Shown in pieces: positions 7,388 through 15,151 of a DNA stretch of 64,000 bases (position 1 is the first letter of the stretch; each line of letters opens with the position of its first letter). This DNA comes from Streptomyces sp. Tue6028 (lineage in GTDB: Bacteria > Actinomycetota > Actinomycetes > Streptomycetales > Streptomycetaceae), in NCBI RefSeq assembly GCF_002300165.1, contig NZ_MLCE01000023.1, positions 124,001-188,000 of the forward strand, in the 5' to 3' direction. Under the pieces are notes generated by a model. That model was not told the DNA's origin. It was given only the letters and a program-made list of their open reading frames with translations, and searched no databases. The position numbers and the translations under genes are program-made.

Positions 7388-7717
7388 TCAGTTGTTCGAA
7401 GCGTGACTGCTTCCACCGGCCGATGCCGAGACCAGCCGGTTGCGCGCCCGCCCCATGAGCTCTTCGCGCTCGTCCTCGGTCAGTCCGCCCCACACGCCGT
7501 ACGGCTCGCGCACCGCCAGTGCGTGTGCCGCGCACTCGGCGCGTACCGGGCATCTCATGCAGACCTCTTTGGCCGAGTTCTCGCGAGCGCTCCGTGCCGC
7601 ACCGCGCTCGCCCTCCGGGTGGAAGAAGAGCGAGCTGTCGACCCCGCGGCAGGCCGCGAGGAGCTGCCAGTCCCAGAGGTCCGCGTTCGGACCGGGAAGG
7701 CGGGAGAAATCTGCCAT
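7388..7717 (-). CDS. whiD: WhiB-family Fe-S developmental regulator WhiD
   Basis: 109 residues. Four Cys (23, 53, 56, 62; pattern C-X29-C-X2-C-X5-C) ligate a [4Fe-4S] cluster, and GVWGG (74-78) is the beta-turn signature of the family. The N-terminus MADFSRLPGPNADLWDWQLL and the position beside bldM and sigD identify it as WhiD, needed for late spore maturation in S. coelicolor. WhiB-like proteins act with the principal sigma factor at promoters and sense redox or NO. An AAGGGGA ribosome site precedes the ATG. It is divergent to bldM across an AT-richer 389-bp region. Confidence 0.95.
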   Translation of the reverse strand: MADFSRLPGPNADLWDWQLLAACRGVDSSLFFHPEGERGAARSARENSAKEVCMRCPVRAECAAHALAVREPYGVWGGLTEDEREELMGRARNRLVSASAGGSSHASNN

Positions 7718-7747
7718 TGCGTGTCCCCTTGTTGCCGTTCTGGGCTG

Positions 7748-7859
7748 CTATGCCCCACCGACCGTACATCTACGATCTAAGGAGATGAAAATATGACTCA
7801 TTGCGAATCTAGCCGCAGACACCAACAAATGGGAAGAAATCGGTCTAAATGGGGCATAG
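7748..7859. promoter_or_regulatory. Widely spaced inverted repeat in the whiD-bldM intergenic region
   Basis: CTATGCCCCA (7748-7757) and TGGGGCATAG (7850-7859) are perfect 10-bp inverted copies about 102 bp apart, flanking an unusually AT-rich segment upstream of whiD. They may be paired operator sites for a developmental regulator acting on whiD; no known consensus is assigned. Confidence 0.4.
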
Positions 7860-7945
7860 GTTGTGATGAAACATTGAGGGTCCGTTGTGCATGTCTGCAC
7901 CGTGTCCGCACCCTCACGTACAGTGCCGAAGACGACGGAGTGCCC

Positions 7946-7973
7946 CGTAACTCTTTCGAGTGACCATCGTTGA
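7946..7973 (+). promoter_or_regulatory. BldN-type ECF promoter of bldM
   Basis: CGTAAC (7946-7951), 16 bp, CGTTGA (7968-7973). This matches the promoter recognised by the ECF sigma factor BldN at bldM in S. coelicolor and S. venezuelae, as I recall it. It implies a 5' leader of roughly 125 nt and rules out translation starts near 7960. Confidence 0.8.
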
Positions 7974-8106
7974 GAGTGCGGAGGCGGTTGAAGGAACAAG
8001 CGCTCGGGCAGACGGCAGAATCCGTCGGCGAGTGTCGACCGCACAGGTGACGATTCGTACCAGCCTGGAGGCTCAAGGTGACGCGCATCAGCTGCGGAGG
8101 ACGGCC

Positions 8107-8718
8107 ATGACATCCGTCCTCGTCTGCGACGACTCCCCGCTTGCCCGAGAGGCGCTCCGCCGCGCGGTGGCGACCGTGCCCGGCGTCGAGCGTGTGACGA
8201 CGGCGGCCAACGGCGAGGAAGTCCTCCGCCGCTGGGGCGCCGACCGTTCGGACCTCATTCTGATGGACGTACGCATGCCCGGACTGGGCGGCGTGGAGAC
8301 CGTCCGGCGGCTGCTGTCCGCCGACCCCGGTGCGCGCATCATCATGCTCACCGTCGCCGAGGACCTGGACGGTGTGGCGCTCGCCGTCGCCGCCGGCGCC
8401 CGCGGCTATCTGCACAAGGACGCCTCGCGTGCCGAGCTGCGCGCCACCGTGACGCAGGCGCTCGCCGACCCCACCTGGCGGCTCGCGCCGCGCAGACTGC
8501 GTTCGGCCGAGATGGGCGCCGCGCCCACCCTCACCGCGCGGGAGATCCAGGTCCTCGAGGGCATGAGCCACGGCCGCTCCAACGCCGAGATCGGCCGCGA
8601 GCTGTTCCTCTCCGAGGACACGGTCAAGACGCACGCCCGGCGGCTCTTCAAGAAGCTCGGCGCCTCGGACCGCGCGCACGCCGTGGCGCTCGGTTTCCGG
8701 TGGGGTCTGGTTCGCTAG
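8107..8718 (+). CDS. bldM: Orphan response regulator BldM
   Basis: 203 residues from ATG 8107, chosen because GGAGG lies 6 nt upstream and the BldN-type promoter lies inside the longer in-frame extension. Receiver domain (1-~120) starts TSVLVCDDSPLAREAL, with Asp8/Asp9 and the phospho-acceptor-equivalent Asp54 in LMDVRMPG. The C-terminal LuxR/NarL helix-turn-helix is TAREIQVLEGMSHGRSNAEI. BldM is needed for aerial hyphae and sporulation; it acts as a homodimer or as a heterodimer with WhiI, and no partner kinase is adjacent. A GC-rich hairpin follows. Confidence 0.95.
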   Translation: MTSVLVCDDSPLAREALRRAVATVPGVERVTTAANGEEVLRRWGADRSDLILMDVRMPGLGGVETVRRLLSADPGARIIMLTVAEDLDGVALAVAAGARGYLHKDASRAELRATVTQALADPTWRLAPRRLRSAEMGAAPTLTAREIQVLEGMSHGRSNAEIGRELFLSEDTVKTHARRLFKKLGASDRAHAVALGFRWGLVR

Positions 8719-8749
8719 GTGAGCCGCCCCGAGGGTATGACGGCAGCAG

Positions 8750-8777
8750 CCCCCGCCCGCTCGACGGCGGGCGGGGC
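8750..8777 (+). terminator. Hairpin terminator after bldM
   Basis: CCCCGCCCGC and GCGGGCGGGG pair perfectly around a TCGACG loop, about 30 bp after the bldM stop. Confidence 0.75.
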
Positions 8778-8986
8778 CGGGCCCTCAGAGAGAGCCTCTT
8801 CGGTGCCCGATCCCCGTTTCCCGGCGGATGCCGCATCCTTGAGGTGTGGAGTTCCTCGGGGACAGGTCGGTCGAGCGGAAGGGGAGGGCGCAGGAGATGA
8901 GTTCCGGCGCACCTGCTCATAACGCTTCGGTGCACAACTATGGACGCGGTGCCACGGAACGGACGACGCCGAGGCACCATGGACCG

Positions 8987-9562
8987 ATGCGCGAAGACGA
9001 GACGACGGTGATCGGCGCGCTCGTCCATCGCGCGGTCGACGGCGACGAGCAGGCCACGCACGACCTGCTCGCCCACGTACACCCACTCGCGCTGCGCTAC
9101 TGCCGCACCCGTCTGTCCCGGCTTCCGGGCGACGCGCGGCACTTCGTGGAGGACCTGGCGCAGGAGGTCTGCGTCGCCGTTCTCCTCGCGCTGCCGCGCT
9201 ACAAGGACACCGGGCGCCCCTTCGAGGCGTTCGTCTTCGCCATCGCCGCGCACAAGGTCGCCGACCTGCAGCGCGCCGCGATGCGTCACCCCGGCTCGAC
9301 GGCCGTCCCCTCGGACGAGATGCCCGAGCGCCCCGACGACTCCCTCGGTCCCGAGGAGCGCGCCCTGCTCAGCAGTGACGCCGAATGGGCCAAGAAGCTC
9401 CTGGCCAACCTCCCCGAGAACCAGCGCGAACTGTTGCTGCTGCGCATCGCGGTGGGCCTGACGGCCGAGGAGACGGGCCAGATGTTGGGAATGTCACCCG
9501 GGGCCGTGCGGGTGGCCCAGCACCGGGCGCTCAGCCGTCTGCGGGCGCTCGCGGAGCAGTAG
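8987..9562 (+). CDS. sigD: ECF sigma factor SigD
   Basis: 191 residues from ATG 8987 (MREDETTVIGALVHRAV). An in-frame ATG at 8897 would add 30 low-complexity residues and is the alternative start. Sigma region 2 includes VEDLAQEVCVAVLLALPRY and FAIAAHKVADLQRA; region 4 includes ENQRELLLLRIAVGLTAEET and the GAVRVAQHRALSRLRAL helix. The family and location match Streptomyces/Mycobacterium SigD. No anti-sigma factor gene is adjacent. It lies upstream of guaB on the same strand with a 252-bp gap. Confidence 0.88.
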   Translation: MREDETTVIGALVHRAVDGDEQATHDLLAHVHPLALRYCRTRLSRLPGDARHFVEDLAQEVCVAVLLALPRYKDTGRPFEAFVFAIAAHKVADLQRAAMRHPGSTAVPSDEMPERPDDSLGPEERALLSSDAEWAKKLLANLPENQRELLLLRIAVGLTAEETGQMLGMSPGAVRVAQHRALSRLRALAEQ

Positions 9563-9576
9563 CGGTCCGTCGGCGT

Positions 9577-9593
9577 GGCGCGCGCCGCGCGCC
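9577..9593 (+). terminator. Possible terminator after sigD
   Basis: GGCGCGC, loop GCC, GCGCGCC, 15 bp after the stop. Short but strong GC stem; no T-run. Confidence 0.4.
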
Positions 9594-9814
9594 GCCGTCG
9601 GCGGGATTTCCCGTCGCACAGGCGCGAAGGGCGACGGGAGCGGAGGGAGGTGGCCCGCTGTCCGTGCCCCGACCGGACCCGTGATGAACGTCGAGGTCAC
9701 CGGACCCGTACGAACATACGAAGCCGAAGCGCACCCTCGACCGTGGAATGAGAGAGCCGTGCTTCCCGTTAGCATGGACATCCGCACCGATCAAGGCCAT
9801 TTGGGGAAGGTGTC

Positions 9815-11320
9815 ATGACTGCCAACGTCGACGGAGTGCCCGCCAAATTCGCGACACTCGGGCTGACCTACGACGATGTGCTGCTGCTGCCGGGCGCGTC
9901 GGACATGGCGCCCGACCAGATCGACACCGCCTCGTACATCTCGAAGAACGTGCGGGTGAACATCCCGCTGCTCTCCGCAGCCATGGACAAGGTGACCGAG
10001 TCCCGCATGGCGATCGCGATGGCGCGCCAGGGCGGTGTCGGCGTCCTCCACCGCAACCTGTCCATCGAGGACCAGGCCAACCAGGTCGACCTGGTCAAGC
10101 GTTCCGAGTCCGGCATGGTGACCGACCCGATCACGGTGCACCCGGACGCGACGCTCGCCGAGGCCGACGCGATCTGTGCCAAGTTCCGCATCTCCGGGGT
10201 GCCCGTCACCGACGGCGGCGGCAAGCTCCTGGGCATCGTCACCAACCGCGACATGGCCTTCGAGACCGACCGTTCGCGTCAGGTCCGCGAGGTCATGACG
10301 CCGATGCCGCTGGTCACCGGCAAGGTCGGCATCTCCGGCCAGGACGCCATGGAGCTGCTGCGGCGCCACAAGATCGAGAAGCTTCCGCTCGTCGACGACT
10401 CCGGTGTCCTCAAGGGCCTCATCACGGTCAAGGACTTCGTGAAGGCCGAGAAGTACCCGAACGCCGCCAAGGACGCCGAGGGCCGGCTGCTCGTCGGCGC
10501 GGCCGTCGGTGTGGCCGGTGACGCCTTCGAGCGCGCCCAGGGCCTCATCGAGGCGGGTGTCGACTTCATCGTCGTCGACACCGCGCACGGTCACTCCCGC
10601 CTCGTCGGCGACATGGTCGCCAAGATCAAGTCGAACTCGTCCGGTGTCGACGTCATCGGCGGCAACATCGCCACCCGTGACGGTGCCCAGTCGCTCATCG
10701 ACGCGGGCGTCGACGGCATCAAGGTCGGTGTCGGCCCCGGTTCCATCTGCACCACCCGCGTCGTCGCCGGCATCGGCGTGCCGCAGGTGACGGCGATCTA
10801 CGAGGCGTCGCTCGCCGCCAAGGAGGCCGGTGTCCCGGTCATCGGCGACGGTGGCCTGCAGTACTCCGGCGACATCGCCAAGGCCCTGGTCGCGGGCGCC
10901 GACACGGTGATGTTGGGCTCGCTGCTCGCCGGCTGCGAGGAGTCCCCGGGCGAGCTGCTGTTCATCAACGGCAAGCAGTTCAAGTCGTACCGCGGCATGG
11001 GCTCCCTGGGCGCCATGCAGTCCCGCGGCGAGCAGCGCTCCTTCTCCAAGGACCGCTACTTCCAGGAGGGCGTCGCCTCCGACGAGAAGCTCGTGCCCGA
11101 GGGCATCGAGGGCCAGGTGCCCTACCGTGGTCCGCTCTCCGCGGTCGTCCACCAGCTGGTCGGCGGCCTGCGCCAGTCGATGTTCTACGTCGGCGGCCGT
11201 ACCGTCCCCGAGCTCCAGGAGCATGGCCGGTTCGTCCGGATCACCTCGGCGGGCCTCAAGGAGAGCCACCCGCACGACATCCAGATGACGGTCGAGGCGC
11301 CGAACTACAGCCGCAAGTAA
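9815..11320 (+). CDS. guaB: IMP dehydrogenase (GuaB)
   Basis: 501 residues. The TIM-barrel catalytic core is split by two CBS domains (~100-215), which bind adenine nucleotides. The active-site loop GPGSICTTR carries catalytic Cys312, and the flap EGIEGQVPYRG holds the Tyr-Arg pair. It converts IMP to XMP with NAD+, the rate-limiting step of GMP synthesis; GuaA encoded at 39.4 kb completes the pathway. Start ATG is preceded by GGGGAAGG. Followed by a strong terminator and then the guaB3 paralogue. Confidence 0.97.
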   Translation: MTANVDGVPAKFATLGLTYDDVLLLPGASDMAPDQIDTASYISKNVRVNIPLLSAAMDKVTESRMAIAMARQGGVGVLHRNLSIEDQANQVDLVKRSESGMVTDPITVHPDATLAEADAICAKFRISGVPVTDGGGKLLGIVTNRDMAFETDRSRQVREVMTPMPLVTGKVGISGQDAMELLRRHKIEKLPLVDDSGVLKGLITVKDFVKAEKYPNAAKDAEGRLLVGAAVGVAGDAFERAQGLIEAGVDFIVVDTAHGHSRLVGDMVAKIKSNSSGVDVIGGNIATRDGAQSLIDAGVDGIKVGVGPGSICTTRVVAGIGVPQVTAIYEASLAAKEAGVPVIGDGGLQYSGDIAKALVAGADTVMLGSLLAGCEESPGELLFINGKQFKSYRGMGSLGAMQSRGEQRSFSKDRYFQEGVASDEKLVPEGIEGQVPYRGPLSAVVHQLVGGLRQSMFYVGGRTVPELQEHGRFVRITSAGLKESHPHDIQMTVEAPNYSRK

Positions 11321-11332
11321 CCCGAACGGCAC

Positions 11333-11366
11333 CGATGGGCCGCCACGCGCGCGTGGCGGCCCATCG
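11333..11366 (+). terminator. Terminator after guaB
   Basis: CGATGGGCCGCCACGC and GCGTGGCGGCCCATCG are perfect 16-base inverted arms separated by GC. Confidence 0.85.
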
Positions 11367-11368
11367 TC

Positions 11369-11386
11369 GTCCACGCGCGCGTGGAC
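11369..11386. promoter_or_regulatory. 18-bp perfect palindrome upstream of guaB3
   Basis: GTCCACGCGCGCGTGGAC, immediately after the guaB terminator and about 110 bp before guaB3. It may be an operator or a second terminator stem. Confidence 0.4.
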
Positions 11387-11494
11387 ACGCGCCGATCCGT
11401 GTCCCGGGGCGGTCCCGGAGGTTCCGGGGCCGCCCTCGGCGTGGGCGTCGGGGATACTGGGAGGCGCAGAAGCGAAGAGGGAAAGGCCACACAC

Positions 11495-12619
11495 GTGACT
11501 GAGATCGAGATCGGGCGCGGCAAGCGCGGCCGCCGGGCGTACGCCTTCGACGACATCGCCGTCGTCCCGAGCCGCCGTACGCGAGACCCGAAGGAGGTCT
11601 CGATCGCCTGGCAGATCGACGCCTACCGCTTCGAGCTGCCGTTCCTGGCCGCCCCGATGGACTCGGTCGTCTCCCCGGCCACCGCGATCCGCATCGGCGA
11701 GCTGGGCGGCCTGGGCGTCCTCAACCTCGAAGGCCTCTGGACGAGGTACGAGGACCCGCAGCCGCTGCTCGACGAGATCGCCGAGCTGGACGCGGACACC
11801 GCGACCCGCCGCATCCAGGAGATCTACGCGGCTCCCATCAAGGAGGAGCTGATCGGGCAGCGCATCAAGGAGGTGCGCGACTCCGGCGTCGTCACCGCCG
11901 CGGCCCTGTCCCCGCAGCGCACGGCCCAGTTCTCCAAGGCCGTCGTGGACGCGGGCGTGGACATCTTCGTCATCCGCGGCACCACGGTCTCCGCCGAGCA
12001 CGTATCGGGCGCCTCCGAGCCGCTGAACCTGAAGCAGTTCATCTACGAGCTCGACGTCCCGGTGATCGTCGGCGGCTGCGCCACGTACACGGCGGCCCTG
12101 CACCTCATGCGCACCGGTGCGGCGGGTGTCCTCGTCGGCTTCGGCGGCGGCGCCGCGCACACCACGCGCAACGTCCTGGGCATCCAGGTGCCCATGGCCA
12201 CCGCGGTCGCGGACGTCGCCGCGGCCCGCCGTGACTACATGGACGAGTCCGGCGGCCGGTACGTGCACGTCATCGCGGACGGTGGCGTCGGCTGGTCCGG
12301 AGACCTCCCCAAGGCGATCGCCTGCGGCGCCGACTCGGTGATGATGGGCTCCCCGCTCGCGCGCGCGACCGACGCGCCGGGCCGTGGCCACCACTGGGGC
12401 ATGGAGGCGGTCAACGAGGAGCTGCCGCGCGGCAAGAAGGTGGACCTCGGCACCGTCGGCACCATCGAGGAGGTCCTCACGGGCCCCTCGCACACCCCCG
12501 ACGGCTCCATGAACTTCTTCGGCGCCCTCCGCCGCGCCATGGCCACCACCGGCTACAGCGAGCTCAAGGAGTTCCAGCGCGTCGAGGTGACGGTCGCGGA
12601 CTCCCAGCACAAGCGGTAG
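11495..12619 (+). CDS. guaB3: GuaB3-family IMP dehydrogenase paralogue lacking the catalytic Cys
   Basis: 374 residues from GTG 11495 (MTEIEIGRGKRGRRAYAFDD). Same TIM-barrel family as guaB but without CBS domains. The substrate loop reads GFGGGAAHTTRNVLGI, so the Cys312 position of guaB is His here (about residue 222), and the Tyr-Arg flap is not recognisable. Actinobacteria keep this paralogue directly behind guaB (guaB2-guaB3 in M. tuberculosis). With no thiol nucleophile, classical IMPDH or GMP reductase chemistry is unlikely; a regulatory or divergent role is possible. A hairpin ends the gene. Confidence 0.88.
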   Translation: MTEIEIGRGKRGRRAYAFDDIAVVPSRRTRDPKEVSIAWQIDAYRFELPFLAAPMDSVVSPATAIRIGELGGLGVLNLEGLWTRYEDPQPLLDEIAELDADTATRRIQEIYAAPIKEELIGQRIKEVRDSGVVTAAALSPQRTAQFSKAVVDAGVDIFVIRGTTVSAEHVSGASEPLNLKQFIYELDVPVIVGGCATYTAALHLMRTGAAGVLVGFGGGAAHTTRNVLGIQVPMATAVADVAAARRDYMDESGGRYVHVIADGGVGWSGDLPKAIACGADSVMMGSPLARATDAPGRGHHWGMEAVNEELPRGKKVDLGTVGTIEEVLTGPSHTPDGSMNFFGALRRAMATTGYSELKEFQRVEVTVADSQHKR

Positions 12620-12648
12620 TCCGCGGGCACGAAGCCTGTACGCGCGAA

Positions 12649-12676
12649 GGGCCCGTTCATCTCGATGAACGGGCCC
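12649..12676. terminator. Bidirectional terminator after guaB3
   Basis: GGGCCCGTTCAT, loop CTCG, ATGAACGGGCCC: perfect 12-bp stem between convergent genes. Confidence 0.85.
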
Positions 12677-12696
12677 ATCGTCGTGAGACCGGCCTG

Positions 12697-12963
12697 TCAG
12701 CCGCTGGTCAGCAGTTCGGCGATGCTCGCGAGGACCAGGACGACGCCGCCGATGCCGGTGACCGTGCCGTACACCCGGTAACGGAGACCGAGGGTCGAGC
12801 CGGCCGGCGGAGCGAAGCTGCCTGCGGCCAGGGCGTTCAGGTCCAGGTTGCGCTGCCGGAGGGCCTCCAGCGCGTCGGCGGCTCCCCGGATGTTGAAAGC
12901 GATCCAGCAGCCGGCTGTCGCGGCCGGCAGGCCGAGCAGCATCAAGAACACATAGGGGGGCAC
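12697..12963 (-). CDS. Small membrane protein, function unknown
   Basis: GTG start at 12963 lies two bases after the upstream gene's stop, implying translational coupling. 88 residues with two predicted membrane helices: one at the N-terminus (PYVFLMLLGLPAATAGCW) and one at the C-terminus (TGIGGVVLVLASIAELL), joined by a charged loop. No recognised family motif. Its job is probably linked to the larger membrane protein encoded just upstream. Confidence 0.65.
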   Translation of the reverse strand: MPPYVFLMLLGLPAATAGCWIAFNIRGAADALEALRQRNLDLNALAAGSFAPPAGSTLGLRYRVYGTVTGIGGVVLVLASIAELLTSG

Positions 12964-12965
12964 CC

Positions 12966-13514
12966 TCAGTCCCCGGCCTTGCGGGTGCTGGAGAACGCGA
13001 CGTACGCGGCGATCGCGAAGAAGACGAACGTCAGCGGGTCGGCCTGCTCCTTCCATGCCTCCTGGACCACGTCGAAGTGGTCGAAGAAGACCTCGTTGAA
13101 GCCGACGCCGAGCTCCTTGGCGCCGATCATGGCCTCGCCGACGAGCTGGCCGAGGTAGATCGAGGCGACCGACAGGATCACGCTGGCGACCGGCAGGATC
13201 TGGTTGCGGCCACCGACGCGGCCCGCGGCGAGGCCGACGAGGAAGCCGACGCCGACCGCGGCCCAGCCGATCTCGTGCTTGGTCAGACCGATGATGGCGC
13301 CGTAGACGCCCGCGGCGACCAGCGCGGCGACGAAGGCGGCGGCCAGGCCGAGCGCCAGGTTGTCGCGCACCGGAGCGGCCGGCGCCACCGGGGCGACCGG
13401 GAAGCCCGGCTGGGGCGCGCCCTGCGGGGCACCCTGCCCGGGGGCGGGCGCCTGACCCGCGTACGGGTTGTTCTCGAGCGGCGGGCCGGACGGCGGCGGA
13501 GTCGACTGACTCAT
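12966..13514 (-). CDS. Membrane protein with Pro/Gly-rich cytoplasmic N-terminus
   Basis: 182 residues from ATG 13514, preceded by GGGGGGAA. The first ~55 residues are low-complexity (ENNPYAGQ, repeated QGAPQ units, PVAPVAPAAPV), typical of Streptomyces membrane proteins. Four hydrophobic helices follow (~60-85, ~90-110, ~115-135, ~160-176). No catalytic motif. First gene of a two-gene operon. Three spaced copies of an 8-bp motif and a GC palindrome lie just upstream. Confidence 0.72.
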   Translation of the reverse strand: MSQSTPPPSGPPLENNPYAGQAPAPGQGAPQGAPQPGFPVAPVAPAAPVRDNLALGLAAAFVAALVAAGVYGAIIGLTKHEIGWAAVGVGFLVGLAAGRVGGRNQILPVASVILSVASIYLGQLVGEAMIGAKELGVGFNEVFFDHFDVVQEAWKEQADPLTFVFFAIAAYVAFSSTRKAGD

Positions 13515-13540
13515 GTGGTTCCCCCCAGGGAATGCGGGCG

Positions 13541-13605
13541 CACCTGTGGTGTGCGCAAGACGTGGGAGCACACCTGTGGGCGCCCGGGACCCGGGCGCAC
13601 CTGTG
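13541..13605. promoter_or_regulatory. Three CACCTGTG repeats flanking a GC palindrome
   Basis: CACCTGTG occurs at 13541-13548, 13571-13578 and 13598-13605 (spacing 30 and 27 bp). Between the last two, GCGCCCGGG-A-CCCGGGCGC (13580-13598) is a perfect interrupted palindrome. The array lies 27-91 bp upstream of the membrane operon start on the minus strand. Confidence 0.45.
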
Positions 13606-13666
13606 TGCGAGAGCTGCCGCACATTAGCAGGCCCGAGTGACCGGGTGGGAGGGGATCAGCGGGAGG

Positions 13667-14875
13667 TCAGAGGCGGTGCGCCGCTCCTGTCGGAGTCGCT
13701 CCCCGCGTGTCCAGGAGGAGTTGGGCCTTCACGGACAGACCTTGCAGGTCGTAGGTGCGGTGCTGCTGGATCAGGATCGTCAGGTCGGCGTCGGCCGCGG
13801 CCTCGTAGAGGGAGTCGGCGCGTGGCACGGGCCGGTCCAGGACGCTCCACGCGGGCACGTAGGGGTCGTGATAACTGACGGAGGCGCCGAGTTCCATCAG
13901 CCGGACCGCGATCTCGTGGGCCGGGGAGCCCTGTTGGTCGACGACATCCGCCTTGTAGGTGACGCCGAGGAGGAGCACGCGTGCGCCGCGGACCGATTTC
14001 CCGTGCTCGTTGAGGAGCGTGGCGGCGCGTTGGATGACGTACTGCGGCATCTGGTCGTTGACCTGCTGGGCCAGTTCGACCATCCGCAGGGTGCGCCCCG
14101 TGTGGCCGCCGAGGTCCTGGGCCGTGCCGTGCCCGCCGACACCGGGGCCCGGACGGAACGCCTGGAAGCCGAACGGCTTCGTCTCGGCGCACCGGATGAC
14201 GTCCCACAGGTCGACGCCCAGACTGTGGCAGAGCACCGCCATCTCGTTGACGAGCGCGATGTTGACGTGGCGGTAGTTGCTCTCCAGCAGCTGCACGGTC
14301 TCGGCCTCGCGCGGTCCACGCGCGCGAACCACCTTGTCGGTGAGGCGGCCGTAGAAGGCGGCGGCCGACTCGGTGCAGGCGGGGGTCAGGCCGCCGATGA
14401 CCTTCGGTGTGTTGGCGGGCGTGAAGTCACGGTTGCCGGGGTCGACCCGGCCGGGGGAGTAGGCGAGGAAGAAGTCGCGCCCCGCACGCAGCCCCGAACC
14501 TTCTTCGAGCAGAGGACGCAGGAAATCCTCGGTGGTTCCGGGGTACACGGGTGATTCCAGGATCACCGTGGTGTGCGGGCGCAGCCGGGTGGCCAGGGTG
14601 CGGGCGGCGGCCTCCACCTGGCCGAGGTCGAGGCCGCCGTCCGCACCTCGCGGGGTCGGCGCGCAGATGACCGCGGTGCGCACCCGGCCCAGTTCGGCCG
14701 GGTCGGTGGTCGGCCGGAAGCCCCCCGCGAGCATCCGGCGCAGCTCGGCCGGGGTGAGGGGGCCGCTTTCCGGCCCCGTTCCGTAGCCGAGTGTGGGGAT
14801 GCCGACGGCCACGGCGGCCTGGGCCAGGGGCAGGCCGAGATGACCGAGTCCGATGACGGCGAGATCTGCGGGCAT
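13667..14875 (-). CDS. Degenerate UDP-glucose/GDP-mannose dehydrogenase-family protein
   Basis: 402 residues with the three-domain layout of nucleotide-sugar 6-dehydrogenases such as UDP-ManNAc dehydrogenase. It keeps GLGHLGLPLA (NAD fold, 9-18), YPGTTE, SPGRVDPGN, NIALVNEMA and PGPGVGGHG. The catalytic Cys of the GGHC motif is Gly250, the Lys of the K-L-x-E-N helix is Gln195 (VQLLESNYR), and the Asp after the second beta strand that binds NAD ribose is absent (TLGYGTG). The fold looks intact but oxidation to the uronate is unlikely. It may be a regulatory or structural paralogue. Confidence 0.8.
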   Translation of the reverse strand: MPADLAVIGLGHLGLPLAQAAVAVGIPTLGYGTGPESGPLTPAELRRMLAGGFRPTTDPAELGRVRTAVICAPTPRGADGGLDLGQVEAAARTLATRLRPHTTVILESPVYPGTTEDFLRPLLEEGSGLRAGRDFFLAYSPGRVDPGNRDFTPANTPKVIGGLTPACTESAAAFYGRLTDKVVRARGPREAETVQLLESNYRHVNIALVNEMAVLCHSLGVDLWDVIRCAETKPFGFQAFRPGPGVGGHGTAQDLGGHTGRTLRMVELAQQVNDQMPQYVIQRAATLLNEHGKSVRGARVLLLGVTYKADVVDQQGSPAHEIAVRLMELGASVSYHDPYVPAWSVLDRPVPRADSLYEAAADADLTILIQQHRTYDLQGLSVKAQLLLDTRGATPTGAAHRL

Positions 14876-14968
14876 GGCGTGGGCCGTCCTTCCCAGTAGC
14901 CGAAGCGGGACAGGTGCGCAAGCCCGGTGGACAGAACGAGCGAGCGCAATGTCACACTAGGAGTAAAT

Positions 14969-15151
14969 ATGACCGATTTGCTGGATTGTTTGGCTGAGAT
15001 TCCCTGCGCGTCGTCGAGAGTTGTCCACAGGCTGAGGAGCGGACGGTGGCCGAAGCAGGACATCGCGGTCAGACTTGAGGGCGGGGGGATGCGAGCCCGG
15101 TCTCGCCGGACAGGTGCGGCCAGCGCGACGGACAGCGGGAGGCAGCGATGA
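14969..15151 (+). CDS. Candidate short upstream ORF of glpD
   Basis: ATG 14969 is preceded by AGGAG with ideal 5-nt spacing and its TGA overlaps the glpD ATG (ATGA). The 60-residue product (MTDLLDCLAEIPCASSRVV...) has no known motif. Against it being a protein gene: codon third positions are poorer in G/C than neighbours and the C-terminal half looks like random Arg/Gly-rich translation. It may be a leader ORF coupling translation to glpD, or noncoding. Confidence 0.3.
   Translation: MTDLLDCLAEIPCASSRVVHRLRSGRWPKQDIAVRLEGGGMRARSRRTGAASATDSGRQR
15021..15029 (+). promoter_or_regulatory. Isolated DnaA-box match
   Basis: TTGTCCACA, the preferred Streptomyces DnaA box sequence, in the glpD leader region. 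Single copy, so not an origin; chance occurrence is possible. Confidence 0.3.

Noticed and set aside
7960..8106. N-terminal 49-codon extension of bldM
   Set aside because: It begins between the -35 and -10 of the BldN-type promoter; GGAGG and the known BldM length support 8107.
9791..12610. 939-codon minus-strand frame opposite guaB-guaB3
   Set aside because: Shadow frame with His/Val/Asp/Leu-rich nonsense composition; the sense strand codes for two certain genes.
15021..15029. Replication origin
   Set aside because: Only one DnaA box; no cluster of boxes and no dnaA/dnaN neighbours.
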